From contig NZ_FNXF01000008.1 of NCBI RefSeq assembly GCF_900108485.1, forward strand, positions 72,415 to 136,414: a stretch of 64,000 bases of DNA. The letters are read 5' to 3'. The position numbers were made by a program, and so were the translations under genes. The notes beneath the pieces are model-generated. The model ran no database searches and was not told the DNA's origin. It saw nothing but the letters and a program-made list of their open reading frames with translations. Below are positions 46,750 through 55,451 of the stretch, piece after piece (position 1 is the stretch's first letter; each line of letters starts with the position of its first letter). This DNA comes from Rheinheimera pacifica (GTDB lineage Bacteria; Pseudomonadota; Gammaproteobacteria; Enterobacterales; Alteromonadaceae).

Positions 46750-47373
46750 ATGGAGCTATTTTTAGCGGTGTTGTTTTTTGCCTTTTCTACCACTATTACA
46801 CCTGGTCCTAATAACGTGATGATTATGTCATCTGGCGTAAACTATGGCATTAAAGCCAGTGTGCCGCACTGGCTGGGCATATGTTTAGGTTTTCCGCTGA
46901 TGGTGCTGCTGGTGGGGCTGGGGTTTGGCGTTGTGTTCGAGCGTTATCCGCACCTGCATCAACTGATTAAAGTGGTGGGGGTTGTGTATCTTATCTGGCT
47001 GGCCTGGCACATTGCCAGCGCCGAACCCAAAGCAATAGAAAAGGGCAAAAGTAAGCCATTTAGCTTTATACAGGCTGCATTGTTTCAATGGGTTAATGGC
47101 AAAGCCTGGGTAATGGCCAGTGGTGCTGTCGCCGCTTTTACCACGGTAGGGGGCGTATATTGGCTGGAAGTGAGCGTAATTACCGCCGCTTTTTTACTGG
47201 TTGCTTTTCCTTGTGTGGGGGCCTGGCTGGTATTTGGTGCAGCCCTCAGAGCAGTGCTAACTAAACCTCTGTTTCAGCGTATATTTAATATTTGCATGGC
47301 CATTATTTTACTGTTGTCGGTAGTGCCGGTTGTGCTTGAAATCTGGCATTATTATTTTATGCCGGCAATGTAA
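46750..47373 (+). CDS. LysE/RhtB-family amino-acid exporter
   Basis: 207 residues, ATG at 46750. Six hydrophobic helices with the family hallmark near the N-terminus: FAFSTTITPGPNNVMIMSSGVNYG, followed by LGICLGFPLMVLLVGLG and FQWVNGKAWVMASGAVAAF. These inner-membrane proteins export amino acids or related metabolites. The substrate cannot be told. It follows the solute-binding-like gene by 32 bp in the same direction. Confidence 0.9.
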   Translation: MELFLAVLFFAFSTTITPGPNNVMIMSSGVNYGIKASVPHWLGICLGFPLMVLLVGLGFGVVFERYPHLHQLIKVVGVVYLIWLAWHIASAEPKAIEKGKSKPFSFIQAALFQWVNGKAWVMASGAVAAFTTVGGVYWLEVSVITAAFLLVAFPCVGAWLVFGAALRAVLTKPLFQRIFNICMAIILLLSVVPVVLEIWHYYFMPAM

Positions 47374-47403
47374 TTGTGGTTTGATAGTTTGGGTTTTGTG
47401 CAG

Positions 47404-47931
47404 ATGAATGGCAGTGCGGAAAAAATAAAGCTGGAGCATGAAGCGGCAAGGTTATTTATGCGCTTGTACGAACAGCGCTTTGGTATTGCTATGCGCCATA
47501 TCTGGCATAACGAGCCGGCGCGGCCGGATGTATCCTGTTACTACGACGAGCAAAAGCTGGATTTGGAAATTGCCCACTTGTATGGCAGTGAAGTGGAAGC
47601 AATGCATATTCTCGGCCGCGAGCTTGGCAGTAACACCCACAAAGAGCTGTTGGCATTGCTGCGCACCCCGGTGCAACATCGTTTGCTGACGGCACTGAAC
47701 CGGCTGATCAGTAATAAAGCAGAAAAAACCTACCATACCGAGCGGGTTTGGTTGGTGATCCGCAATGCTAATCCGCTGTGGACAAGGCGCGAAATTTTGC
47801 AGCATTACCATCAATTGCATATGCCCAAACGCCACCCGTTTGAACAAATCTGGTTAATCGGCGATATGCAGGGCCAAAGCGGCATTCTGGCACTGTATCC
47901 CTCCACGCTAACTGTACTGGAGCACGGCTGA
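47404..47931 (+). CDS. Conserved-looking protein of unknown function upstream of earP
   Basis: 175 residues from the ATG at 47404; a TTG at 47374 or GTG at 47398 are alternatives. The protein is soluble, helical and rich in aromatic and charged residues. Notable segments are MRHIWHNEPARPDVSCYYDEQKLDLEIAHLYGSEVEAMHILGRELG and HTERVWLVIRNANPLWTRREILQHYHQLHMPKRHPFEQIWLIGDM; its many charged positions suggest an enzyme-like or nucleic-acid-linked role but I recognise no motif. Its stop shares one base with the next gene (TGATG), then earP follows, so it is likely cotranscribed with earP-efp. Function is unknown. Confidence 0.72.
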   Translation: MNGSAEKIKLEHEAARLFMRLYEQRFGIAMRHIWHNEPARPDVSCYYDEQKLDLEIAHLYGSEVEAMHILGRELGSNTHKELLALLRTPVQHRLLTALNRLISNKAEKTYHTERVWLVIRNANPLWTRREILQHYHQLHMPKRHPFEQIWLIGDMQGQSGILALYPSTLTVLEHG

Positions 47932-48305
47932 TGCTGGCGTTTTACCGGCGTTGGGCACGGCGACTGTATCCACTGCGGCCTTTTTTTTTGCTGTTATGCA
48001 TTTTGGCGGTAGCCGCTTTTGGCTGGTTATTATTTGCCGCTACTGTGGAACAGGCGCAGCGCTGGCAACTAAGCAGTGTGCTGTTAGCCGTAAGCAGTTT
48101 GCTGCTGTGGTTATGGGCCGGTTTATTTAACCGTGAGTTGCCGGTGGTAATCAGCGGACAAGGCCTGCTGCTGAAGCTTAAAACCAACCTGGTAAGGCTG
48201 TTTTACTATCTGCTGGCGCTGCTGATCACGCTGCTGCTGTTGGCAACCACCTACCTTGGCCTGCGTGTACTTAAAAGTATAATAGCCGCCTTATTTTTTA
48301 GCTGA
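47931..48305 (+). CDS. Small membrane protein of unknown function upstream of earP
   Basis: 124 residues with a very basic N-terminus (YRRWARRLYPLR) and three hydrophobic helices (about 17-37, 48-66 and 87-118). The ATG shares one base with the previous stop. earP starts 9 bp after its stop. No motif is recognised. Confidence 0.7.
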   Translation: MLAFYRRWARRLYPLRPFFLLLCILAVAAFGWLLFAATVEQAQRWQLSSVLLAVSSLLLWLWAGLFNRELPVVISGQGLLLKLKTNLVRLFYYLLALLITLLLLATTYLGLRVLKSIIAALFFS

Positions 48306-48314
48306 GCATTAACT

Positions 48315-49484
48315 ATGCAGAACACCGCTGTGCGCTGGGATATATTCTGCGCTGTGATTGATAACTTCGGCGATATTGGTATTTGCTGGCGGCTGTGCCG
48401 GCAGTTAGTGGCCGAACACCATATAACAGTGCAGCTGTGGGTGGATGATTTAGCCAGCTTCAGCAAAATTTGCCCGCAAATTGATGTCACCGCCGATGAA
48501 CAGCAACAGGCCGGGGTGTTGATTAAACGCTGGGCGGCCACGACTGATTGGCAACAGTGCACCGTAGCTGAGGTAGTAATAGAAGCGCTGGCCTGCACTA
48601 TTCCGCTGCCGTATCAGCAAAAAATGGCACAGCAAGCGGTTAAACCGCTGTGGTTGAACCTGGAGTATTTGTCGGCCGAAGCCTGGGTAGAGGGCTGCCA
48701 TGCTTTGCCCTCACCACAACCGCAGCTGGCGCTGGATAAACACTTCTTTTTCCCGGGCTTTACCGCTGCTACCGGCGGCTTATTGCAAGAGCGTACTTTA
48801 CAACAGCAGGCCGCACTGTTTATCGCGGATGCTGATGCACAGCAGGCGTTTTGGCAGCAGTTGGGGGTGGCAGAGCACGCGCGCTATCAGCAGAAAATTT
48901 CCCTGTTTGCTTATGATCATCCGCAGCTGGAAACGTTGCTCGCCTGTTGGCAGCAAGCGCCGGTTAATAGCCTTTGTATAGTGCCGCAGGGCGCATTGGC
49001 CAACCAACTTGCTGCTTTATACCCGCAGTTGCAGCAAGATGCTGAGCTGACATTAAATCAGTTGACGTTGAAAATAGTGCCTTTTATGGCGCAAGACGAT
49101 TACGACAAACTGCTGTGGGCTTGTGATATCAACTTTGTCCGCGGTGAAGACTCAATTATTCGTGCGCACTGGGCCGCTAAGCCGTTTATCTGGCAAATTT
49201 ACCGTCAGGCAGAGCAGGCGCATCTGGATAAGCTGCAGGCTTTTATGCAGCGTTACTGTGCGCAAATGCCTGAAGATGTTGCTGATAATTTGCAAGAATT
49301 CTGGCTGGCCTGGAATACCAACAGCCAGCTTGAGCATAGCTGGCAAAAATGTAGTGCAAAGCTGGCGCAAATCGCCGAATATAACCGCTATTGGCGCACA
49401 GCGTTAACGGCAAACGGAGATCTTGCCAGCAACCTCGTGCACTTTGTTGAAAAAAAATTTATAATGCGACGCAATTTTTCCTAA
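48315..49484 (+). CDS. earP: EF-P arginine rhamnosyltransferase EarP
   Basis: 389 residues. EarP transfers rhamnose from dTDP-rhamnose to Arg32 of EF-P, which activates EF-P for relieving polyproline stalls. Family motifs: IDNFGDIGICWRLCRQL near residue 16 (sugar-nucleotide side) and NFVRGEDSIIRAHWAAKPFIWQIYRQ near 273. The target efp follows 18 bp downstream, with the arginine present. Genes for dTDP-rhamnose synthesis are not in the window. Confidence 0.95.
   Translation: MQNTAVRWDIFCAVIDNFGDIGICWRLCRQLVAEHHITVQLWVDDLASFSKICPQIDVTADEQQQAGVLIKRWAATTDWQQCTVAEVVIEALACTIPLPYQQKMAQQAVKPLWLNLEYLSAEAWVEGCHALPSPQPQLALDKHFFFPGFTAATGGLLQERTLQQQAALFIADADAQQAFWQQLGVAEHARYQQKISLFAYDHPQLETLLACWQQAPVNSLCIVPQGALANQLAALYPQLQQDAELTLNQLTLKIVPFMAQDDYDKLLWACDINFVRGEDSIIRAHWAAKPFIWQIYRQAEQAHLDKLQAFMQRYCAQMPEDVADNLQEFWLAWNTNSQLEHSWQKCSAKLAQIAEYNRYWRTALTANGDLASNLVHFVEKKFIMRRNFS
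49460..49465 (+). promoter_or_regulatory. Candidate efp promoter (-10)
   Basis: A consensus TATAAT inside the 3' end of earP, about 40 bp before efp. No good -35 is seen at 16-18 bp. It could give efp extra transcription beyond readthrough from earP. Confidence 0.4.
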
Positions 49485-49505
49485 CGAGAAGATATTTCAG
49501 TCATG

Positions 49506-50063
49506 ATGAAGACAGCTCAAGAACTGCGTGCTGGCCAGGTGATTATGGTTGGCACAGAACCAATGGTAATTTTAAAAGCCGAGTTTAACAAATCCGGCCG
49601 TAACTCTGCCGTGGTTAAAATGAAAATGAAAAACCTGCTGAATGCGCAGGGCATGGAAACGGTATACCGTGCTGATGACAAGTTTGAGCAGGTTCTGCTG
49701 GAAACTAAAGAAGTAACCTATTCTTACTTCTCTGATCCTATGTACGTATTTATGGATCAGGAATACAACCAGTTTGAAGTTGAAGCAGAAAACATGACCG
49801 AAGCACTGAAGTACCTGGTAGACGGTATGGAGTGTTCAGTAGTGTTCTATAACGAACGGCCAATTTCTGTTGACCTGCCAACGGTTGTAGTGCGCACTGT
49901 TACTTACACTGAACCAGCTGCCCGTGGTGATACTTCAGGTAAAGTATTAAAACCAGCTAAAATTGAAACTGGTTTTGAGCTAATGGTTCCTGCTTTCGTT
50001 GAAGAAGGCGACAAAATCGAAATCGATACCCGTACCGACGAGTACCGCAGCCGCGCCAAGTAA
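49506..50063 (+). CDS. efp: Elongation factor P
   Basis: 185 residues from the second of two adjacent ATGs (49503 and 49506). This start numbers the modified residue Arg32 in [17 protein letters not shown], as in arginine-type EF-Ps of Pseudomonas and Shewanella; lysine-type EF-Ps have Lys here. EF-P is a three-domain translation factor that helps ribosomes through consecutive prolines. Domains II and III are complete. The C-terminus ends with [12 protein letters not shown]. earP lies immediately upstream. Confidence 0.98.
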   Translation: MKTAQELRAGQVIMVGTEPMVILKAEFNKSGRNSAVVKMKMKNLLNAQGMETVYRADDKFEQVLLETKEVTYSYFSDPMYVFMDQEYNQFEVEAENMTEALKYLVDGMECSVVFYNERPISVDLPTVVVRTVTYTEPAARGDTSGKVLKPAKIETGFELMVPAFVEEGDKIEIDTRTDEYRSRAK

Positions 50064-50081
50064 TACTGGCAGGTTGAAAGT

Positions 50082-50107
50082 AAAAAAGGCGCTTCGGCGC
50101 CTTTTTT
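50082..50107. terminator. Bidirectional terminator between efp and the RDD gene
   Basis: AAAAAAGGCGC (50082-50092) pairs with GCGCCTTTTTT (50097-50107) around a TTCG tetraloop. Both strands end in a T run, so it serves the converging genes on both sides. Confidence 0.92.
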
Positions 50108-50132
50108 ATTACCTGATTATGCACAGATTGTG

Positions 50133-50588
50133 CTAAAGCTTTTCTTCAAACTTGACGGACTCTTTGCCTGTATTACGAAGCACTACCGTGCCTGCCAATT
50201 TGTCATGCCACCCCTGTTTTCGCTTGTCTATACCAACCCAGATAAACCCAAGGCCCAAAGGAAGAGCAGCTAAAATATATGCGAAATACCGGCCTATCGC
50301 CTGGCCAGTACTCATTTTATTGCCGGTTGTAGCATCTACGATTTCCAGTTTAGCGGCCATTTTCCCTGGTGTGCCGAGAAAGCGCAGCCAAAACCATATT
50401 GTTGCAATAAACGGAAAAACATAGCTCAGCATAATATCCCAGAAGCCGTAGACAAATTTATCACCAAGCCAATACTCTTCACCATAAATAAAACTAAGCG
50501 GTATAAATAAAACGATGAAGAGAATTACCATGTCAATTAGTACAGCCCCAAGTCTGATCCAAAAACCGGCATACTCTTTGTTATCCAT
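50133..50588 (-). CDS. RDD-family membrane protein
   Basis: 151 residues, ATG at 50588. The RDD hallmark is visible near the start: AGFWIRLGAVLIDMVILFIVLF (Arg and Asp positions). Three to four helices follow, with the conserved LGTPGKMAAKLEIVD near 69 and the tail WHDKLAGTVVLRN. RDD proteins are inner-membrane proteins of poorly defined role. It is convergent with efp. The 196-bp gap upstream to the acetyltransferase gene shows no clear structure. Confidence 0.9.
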   Translation of the reverse strand: MDNKEYAGFWIRLGAVLIDMVILFIVLFIPLSFIYGEEYWLGDKFVYGFWDIMLSYVFPFIATIWFWLRFLGTPGKMAAKLEIVDATTGNKMSTGQAIGRYFAYILAALPLGLGFIWVGIDKRKQGWHDKLAGTVVLRNTGKESVKFEEKL

Positions 50589-50784
50589 AAATTAAAAATT
50601 CCTCGTTATGATTTAGTGTTTAATACGAGCAGCCGCGGGCGAGCGTATTTGAGTTTGGGTTAATCTGCTATTGTAAATTTAATGTACGGAACATTACTGT
50701 TAATGTACCCAAAATACAATAGCCGCCTGGCTTTGTATTCTGTTACCCTTAGTAAAAATATGTGCACTATTAATGGTTTATTTT

Positions 50785-51348
50785 ATGACAGCAGAAAAAC
50801 ACAAAATGCTATCGGGAGACTGGTATAACCCGCTGGATAAGGAACTTAGCGCCGAACGTATGGCGGCGCGTAAGTTACAGCATCAGTTTAACCACAGCGC
50901 GCCGGATGATGAGGCGCAGCGCCGGCAACTGTTAAAACAGTGGCTGCCCAATACCGGTAAGCATTTTTATGCTGAGCCACCGTTTTACTGCGACTACGGC
51001 TATAACATCCGTGCCGGCAATAAAGTGTTTTTTAATTTTAACTGCGTGGTGCTGGATGTCGCGCCGGTAAACATTGGTAATAATGTGTTTTTTGGCCCTG
51101 CAGTACAAATTTATACCGTAAACCACCCGCTAAATGCTGCACAGCGGCGCACATTAATAGAGCGGGCGTTGCCTGTAACAATAGAAGACGATGTCTGGAT
51201 TGGCGGCGGGGCCATACTGTTACCCGGCGTAACGATAGGCAAGGGCAGCGTTGTGGCCGCTGGTAGTGTGGTAACTAAAGATGTATCTGCAGGGGTAGTC
51301 GCAGGCGGTAACCCGTGCCGGGTAATTAAAGCTGTATCTGATGAGTAA
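50785..51348 (+). CDS. Maa/NodL-family sugar O-acetyltransferase
   Basis: 187 residues from the ATG at 50785 (family start MTAEKHKMLSGDWY); an ATG 12 bp upstream is the alternative. Left-handed beta-helix (hexapeptide-repeat) acetyltransferase: the catalytic histidine is in VQIYTVNHPLNAAQRR, and repeats run through DVWIGGGAILLPGVTIGKGSVVAAGSVVTKDV. These enzymes acetylate maltose, galactosides or similar sugars in the cytoplasm. No sugar-operon neighbours are present, so the substrate is unknown. Confidence 0.92.
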   Translation: MTAEKHKMLSGDWYNPLDKELSAERMAARKLQHQFNHSAPDDEAQRRQLLKQWLPNTGKHFYAEPPFYCDYGYNIRAGNKVFFNFNCVVLDVAPVNIGNNVFFGPAVQIYTVNHPLNAAQRRTLIERALPVTIEDDVWIGGGAILLPGVTIGKGSVVAAGSVVTKDVSAGVVAGGNPCRVIKAVSDE

Positions 51349-51396
51349 GGTACAGCGATCAGTTAAGTAAAATTTAATAAGTAAGCAGTAGAAGTT

Positions 51397-51909
51397 ATGT
51401 CGATACATATTCGTTTGATTAATGAGGCAGATCTTGGCGCCATAGTGACGATACAAGATAGCTGTTATGCCGCTGAACTATTTGAAGATGCGGGTCTTAT
51501 CCGCAGGCGCCTGGCATCACAGCCACAAAGCTGCTGGCTGGCAGAAGATAGTAAAGGTGAGGTGTTGGCGTATTTGTTTAGCTATCCGTCGCGTGATAAT
51601 CAGGTGGCGCCGCTTGGCAGTAGTTTTGGTAGTTACGCCGATGCAGAGCTGTTGTACCTGCATGATATGGCGGTAAGCCATAACGCCAGGGGAATGCGCC
51701 TGGCGCCGCAGCTGTTAGCACTCGCCGAGCAATATGCCGCTGATTTGGGTTTTAACAGGCTGGCACTGGTTGCTGTGCAGGGCTCTGTACCTTACTGGCA
51801 AAAGCAGGGCTTTGAAATGGTAACACTTACCGAGACCACCGCTTTACAGGCACTGGCAAGTTATACCGGCCAGAATGCGGTTTATATGCAAAAGTTACTG
51901 AAGGCATAA
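51397..51909 (+). CDS. GNAT-family N-acetyltransferase
   Basis: 170 residues. Acetyl-CoA-binding motif A is AVSHNARGMRLAPQLLALAEQYA near 97-119, and the flanking strands LLYLHDMAV and ALVAVQGSVPYWQKQGFEMV fit the GNAT fold. The ATG lacks a strong ribosome-binding site. The substrate is unknown. A weak TTAAG-type repeat just upstream (51363-51377) is discussed and rejected as a regulatory box. Confidence 0.88.
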   Translation: MSIHIRLINEADLGAIVTIQDSCYAAELFEDAGLIRRRLASQPQSCWLAEDSKGEVLAYLFSYPSRDNQVAPLGSSFGSYADAELLYLHDMAVSHNARGMRLAPQLLALAEQYAADLGFNRLALVAVQGSVPYWQKQGFEMVTLTETTALQALASYTGQNAVYMQKLLKA

Positions 51910-51987
51910 AATTATCAGTGCTGTGTCTGGTGTCTGGCGCGGATTTGTCACTATACTGAGCACAATGTATATTATCAGGACGTTACG

Positions 51988-52302
51988 ATGAAATTATTTT
52001 TTGCTGCTATTGTTGCTTTGCTATTTACCGCACAAGCCAGCGCCTGCGGTTTCAGATTAAGTGATGGTAAATTGCTAAGCTGCGGCATGACACGTATTGA
52101 AGTCTTGTCGCTGGCAGGCGAGCCGTTGGCAAAAGATGTAGAGACATTGGGTGTAGATATTGGCGAGCCGGTAAAAGGCACTACGGTTGAAACCTGGTCT
52201 TACCGGCTAAAAGGCGATATCGGCGGGGAATATCTGGTGTCGCTGACACTCAGAGGCGGCAAAGTGACTGCGATCGACAGCAAACAGCAGGGGCGGCTGT
52301 AG
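51988..52302 (+). CDS. DUF2845-like exported protein
   Basis: 104 residues with a signal peptide (FFAAIVALLFTAQASA) ending near residue 18. The mature part opens with CGFRLSDGKLLSCGMTRIEVLSLAGEPL, the pattern of DUF2845 proteins (small periplasmic or exported proteins with two cysteines), and ends in strands SLTLRGGKVTAIDSK. Function is unknown. It is convergent with the exonuclease gene, 4 bp apart. Confidence 0.77.
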   Translation: MKLFFAAIVALLFTAQASACGFRLSDGKLLSCGMTRIEVLSLAGEPLAKDVETLGVDIGEPVKGTTVETWSYRLKGDIGGEYLVSLTLRGGKVTAIDSKQQGRL

Positions 52303-52306
52303 CGTA

Positions 52307-52969
52307 TTAACGCGACAGTAAGTATAAATCACTTAGTGTCATCGTATTGCCACCCAGTTTTAACTGGCTAAGCAGCAGCAAGGCGCTGCTGTAGGCATCT
52401 TCCAATGCCTGGTGATTTGCCATAGCGGGCAGACCATGCCGCTTAAGGCAATTGGGTAGTTTAAGGGCATCATGTTTTACTACCTTGCCCTGGCGCAGCA
52501 GGCGTTGCCATTCCATTTGCATGGTGTCAATAAACCGAAAGCGCGGCGCTTTGCCAAAACAGCGCTGGCAGGCAAACCGCAGGCATTGTTCGTCCAGCCG
52601 GCTGTTGTGGGCAACAAATATATAACCGGCATATTGCGCTAACAGCTCTGACAGTATTTCTGCCAGATCATGGGCATTTTTTAACTGATGATCATGTAAG
52701 CCATGATAGACCGCACTCTGGCCGACACTGACCGGGCTGTTAATCAGATAATGCTTCGCTTCAGACAGTACAATTTCCTGCCCCCTTACAGGCACCCAGC
52801 CAATACTGACGATATGATCTTTGCGCGGATTAAGCCCGGTAAGTTCAAGGTCCAATGCAAGAAAGTTTGCCTGATCTACCGGCGTTGAAGAGGCAGGAAA
52901 GGGTGTATTGATAAAATGGTTTACCACTTCACTTAGTGCGGTGCTTTTACGCAGTAACCAGCTTAACAC
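52307..52969 (-). CDS. DEDDh 3'-5' exonuclease
   Basis: 220 residues with a GTG start at 52969, one base after the stop of the upstream DUF294 gene. Exonuclease motif I LALDLELTGLNPRKDHIVSIG (Asp/Glu) near 35, motif II FVAHNSRLDEQCL near 118 and motif III NHQALEDAYSSALLLL (His/Asp) near 190 make a complete DEDDh site, as in DNA polymerase III epsilon-like proofreading exonucleases and RNase T. It is usually found with the DUF294/CBS gene near acetate loci. The substrate, DNA or RNA, is not known. Confidence 0.92.
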   Translation of the reverse strand: MLSWLLRKSTALSEVVNHFINTPFPASSTPVDQANFLALDLELTGLNPRKDHIVSIGWVPVRGQEIVLSEAKHYLINSPVSVGQSAVYHGLHDHQLKNAHDLAEILSELLAQYAGYIFVAHNSRLDEQCLRFACQRCFGKAPRFRFIDTMQMEWQRLLRQGKVVKHDALKLPNCLKRHGLPAMANHQALEDAYSSALLLLSQLKLGGNTMTLSDLYLLSR

Positions 52970-52970
52970 T

Positions 52971-54797
52971 TTATAGCTCCCGGCAAAAACGCTGTTTTAC
53001 CCGACTTTGTGCTTCGTTTATTACGGCAAAACTGTCTTTTAGCTGGTGGCGTGCCAGGCCGGAAATTTCAGCCGGGTTCAGTAAATTGGTCACATCATGG
53101 CTCAGTTGTAAATCATGCTGATGTTTTTCCCAGCGTAGTTGTGCCAATAAATCAAAAGCATCGTTTAAGTTCTGGCTGTCTTTACTATCAATAATACCTT
53201 GTGCTGCGAGTTGTTGCAGGCGACCGCGGGTATTTACCTCATGAATGCCGGCGTAAAGTGCATATACTCTGACCAGATCGGTGATCAGGCTGATACCCCG
53301 TTTCTTCAAATCCAGGCCTTTTTTATGTTTACCATCTTGCTCGAGGATAAAATTTTTAAAGAAACCCAGCGGGGCAGTGCGCTGCAGCGCCGCCTGTGCC
53401 AGATGATATAAAAACAATGGCGCTTCAGTAGTGCGCTGCAGAATATCTTCCTGCAGCGCATTAAACAGGCCTTTGCTGCCTTCAATCACCCGCAGGTCAA
53501 AGAAAATACTGGCTTTGAGCAGCGCTTCCGGCGTTGGGGTGGCAATCCAGCGGGCAAAGCGGCCAGACCAGCCTTTTAAACTTAACCGCAGCTCCGGGTT
53601 GGTGGCCATAATATTGCCAGGGCACAGGGCAATGCCACACTGCGCTAGCCCCAGGCAAACAAATTCAGCCAGCGCACTGAAGTACTCACCGACAGTACCA
53701 ACGGGTTCTTTTTCCAGTAACAGCGCATTGTCCTGATCGGCATTCAGGCTTTGGTCCATCCGCGCCTGAGAGCCAAATGCCAGCCAACTGAATACACAAG
53801 GCGGCTCGCCCAGTTTTTGCTGTGCCAGATAAATCAGCCGCTGGGTAAGCGCATCGGTAATAGTGGTAATAATGTGCCCGGCTTCATATGCCGGCACTTG
53901 TTGCTTGCTAAGTGTAATAGCCAGCGCAGCTATTTGCTGACTGCAACGCTCCAGGCCATCTGTGGACAGCTGCCGGTGTATTTCGCCAATCAGGTATACC
54001 GGATGATCCTGCTGGCTGCGGATAATATCTGTGGCTGTCAGCATGCCGCAGCAAACACCCTGATCGGTTACCGGCAAGTGGTGAATATTGTGCTGGCTCA
54101 TCTGTTGTACGGCTTCATACAGATAAGCATGGCGGTCAATGCTTTGTGGCTGGCGTGTCATCACCTGGCTTACCTGAGTGCTGGCAGGTAAGGCGTGCGC
54201 CAGTACTCTGCTGCGCAAATCGCGGTCGGTCAGTATGCCAACCAGCTTACTGTTTTCTTCTACCAGTAACGAGGATACCCGGCTGTCAGACATCAGTTTT
54301 GCCGCTTCCTGCGCCGTTTGTTCCGGCCGGATGGCAATTTTACGTTGTTGTACAATATCACTGATTTTTAAGGTAAAGCGTGAAGCCTGCTGTTGTTCAC
54401 GGTATTGGTGTAGCCGCCGGCTAAACAGGCGCTGGAAAAAAATATCGATGTTTTTGTACTGATAGCGGCATTGATGGAAAGCCTCTGCGGCCAGCCAATA
54501 CACCAGGCCATCTTCTTCACATATCAGGGTGTCGCTGTCGGTCAGGCCGGTGAGCAACTGCTGATAACCATAGAAGTCACCGCTTTGCAGCTTAGTCAGT
54601 AGTTGTTGCTGATCGCTATACAGCGTAAAAATGCCGGTGCGTACTATCAGTAACCGGTCGGTGTTAATTTTTACACTGTCCTGGGCCTGATAATAATAAA
54701 CGTTGATATGGGCTGACAACTGGCCAAGTGCTGCCCCGTCGAGTTGATCGAATGGCGTAGTTTCGGCAAGAAATTTTGTAACGTCAGCAATTTCCAT
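52971..54797 (-). CDS. DUF294/CBS-domain nucleotidyltransferase-like protein
   Basis: 608 residues, ATG at 54797. Order of domains: an N-terminal cyclic-nucleotide-binding-like domain (about 10-125), a CBS pair (about 145-265; SRVSSLLVEENSKLVGILTDRDLRSRV), a nucleotidyltransferase-like DUF294 domain with FGSQARMDQSLNADQDNALL near 342, and a C-terminal DUF294 helical domain. The nucleotidyltransferase acidic residues Asp/Asp are present. Such proteins resemble GlnD/PII-uridylyltransferase pieces and sit in acetate loci of marine gammaproteobacteria; a signalling role tied to ActP or the kinase is inferred. It is cotranscribed with the exonuclease. Confidence 0.9.
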   Translation of the reverse strand: MEIADVTKFLAETTPFDQLDGAALGQLSAHINVYYYQAQDSVKINTDRLLIVRTGIFTLYSDQQQLLTKLQSGDFYGYQQLLTGLTDSDTLICEEDGLVYWLAAEAFHQCRYQYKNIDIFFQRLFSRRLHQYREQQQASRFTLKISDIVQQRKIAIRPEQTAQEAAKLMSDSRVSSLLVEENSKLVGILTDRDLRSRVLAHALPASTQVSQVMTRQPQSIDRHAYLYEAVQQMSQHNIHHLPVTDQGVCCGMLTATDIIRSQQDHPVYLIGEIHRQLSTDGLERCSQQIAALAITLSKQQVPAYEAGHIITTITDALTQRLIYLAQQKLGEPPCVFSWLAFGSQARMDQSLNADQDNALLLEKEPVGTVGEYFSALAEFVCLGLAQCGIALCPGNIMATNPELRLSLKGWSGRFARWIATPTPEALLKASIFFDLRVIEGSKGLFNALQEDILQRTTEAPLFLYHLAQAALQRTAPLGFFKNFILEQDGKHKKGLDLKKRGISLITDLVRVYALYAGIHEVNTRGRLQQLAAQGIIDSKDSQNLNDAFDLLAQLRWEKHQHDLQLSHDVTNLLNPAEISGLARHQLKDSFAVINEAQSRVKQRFCREL

Positions 54798-54826
54798 TTT
54801 TTCTCCGGTTAAACCGAACTACAGGG

Positions 54827-55357
54827 TTAAGTATGTTCTTCGTTCCTGCACAGTGCAGTCAGTAAAGGATCATCATTACTGAGCTTTTTCCAGCTGGCAT
54901 TAACGGCTGTATCACCCTCTGGGATTTGCAACTGGGCACTAAAGTCGGCCTGGGCATACTGACGACAATGTACTACCTGCGGCACACGCCGGGCCTGGGC
55001 ACGCCGTTCAAAAAAATACAAATCAACCAGCTTTACGTGTGGGTTAATATTATTTGCTGACGCATTTGCTACGTCTGCAGCGATAAAGCGCAACGTTTGC
55101 GGATACAGGTAGCTCCATGGCCGCAAAGCGGTTTGTTGCTCTATCTTCTTTATCACTACCACACCAGCGGGTAAGCGGCTGGCAGTATGCTGATACCAGG
55201 TATACTCACTTTGGATCTGAAACCCTAACATCGCCGCTCCGGCGAATACGGGTATTAGCCAGCGTGGAGCGCGATTTTTAGTTAATTTACGTAGTAACAG
55301 TGCAATACCTGCAGCGCCAAGCCCTGCGAATACCGTTGCAATCAGTTCCCATAGCAT
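54827..55357 (-). CDS. Membrane protein of unknown function in the acetate locus
   Basis: 176 residues, ATG at 55357. Two N-terminal helices (about 3-22 and 31-47) precede a periplasmic part of about 125 residues with LIKLVDLYFFERRAQARRVPQ-like basic segments and TAVNASWKKLSNDDPLLTAL. No motif is recognised. It lies between actP and the DUF294 gene on the same strand, 29 bp from the latter and 94 bp from the former, so it probably belongs to this locus. Confidence 0.72.
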   Translation of the reverse strand: MLWELIATVFAGLGAAGIALLLRKLTKNRAPRWLIPVFAGAAMLGFQIQSEYTWYQHTASRLPAGVVVIKKIEQQTALRPWSYLYPQTLRFIAADVANASANNINPHVKLVDLYFFERRAQARRVPQVVHCRQYAQADFSAQLQIPEGDTAVNASWKKLSNDDPLLTALCRNEEHT

Positions 55358-55451
55358 AGTGTTGTCCCTGAAAAAGACGGGCTTTCACCATGAAAGCCCG
55401 CTTTATTATTTTTGCCTTGCTCTGACTTCTAAAGCAAGTTTACTGCGTTTC

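Noticed and set aside
51363..51377. Third TTAAG-like repeat (TTAA at 51363 and 51374, 11 bp apart) before the GNAT gene
   Set aside because: The second half reads TTTAAT, the conserved flanks of the two strong sites are absent, the stretch is AT-rich, and it lies only about 20 bp before the start codon.
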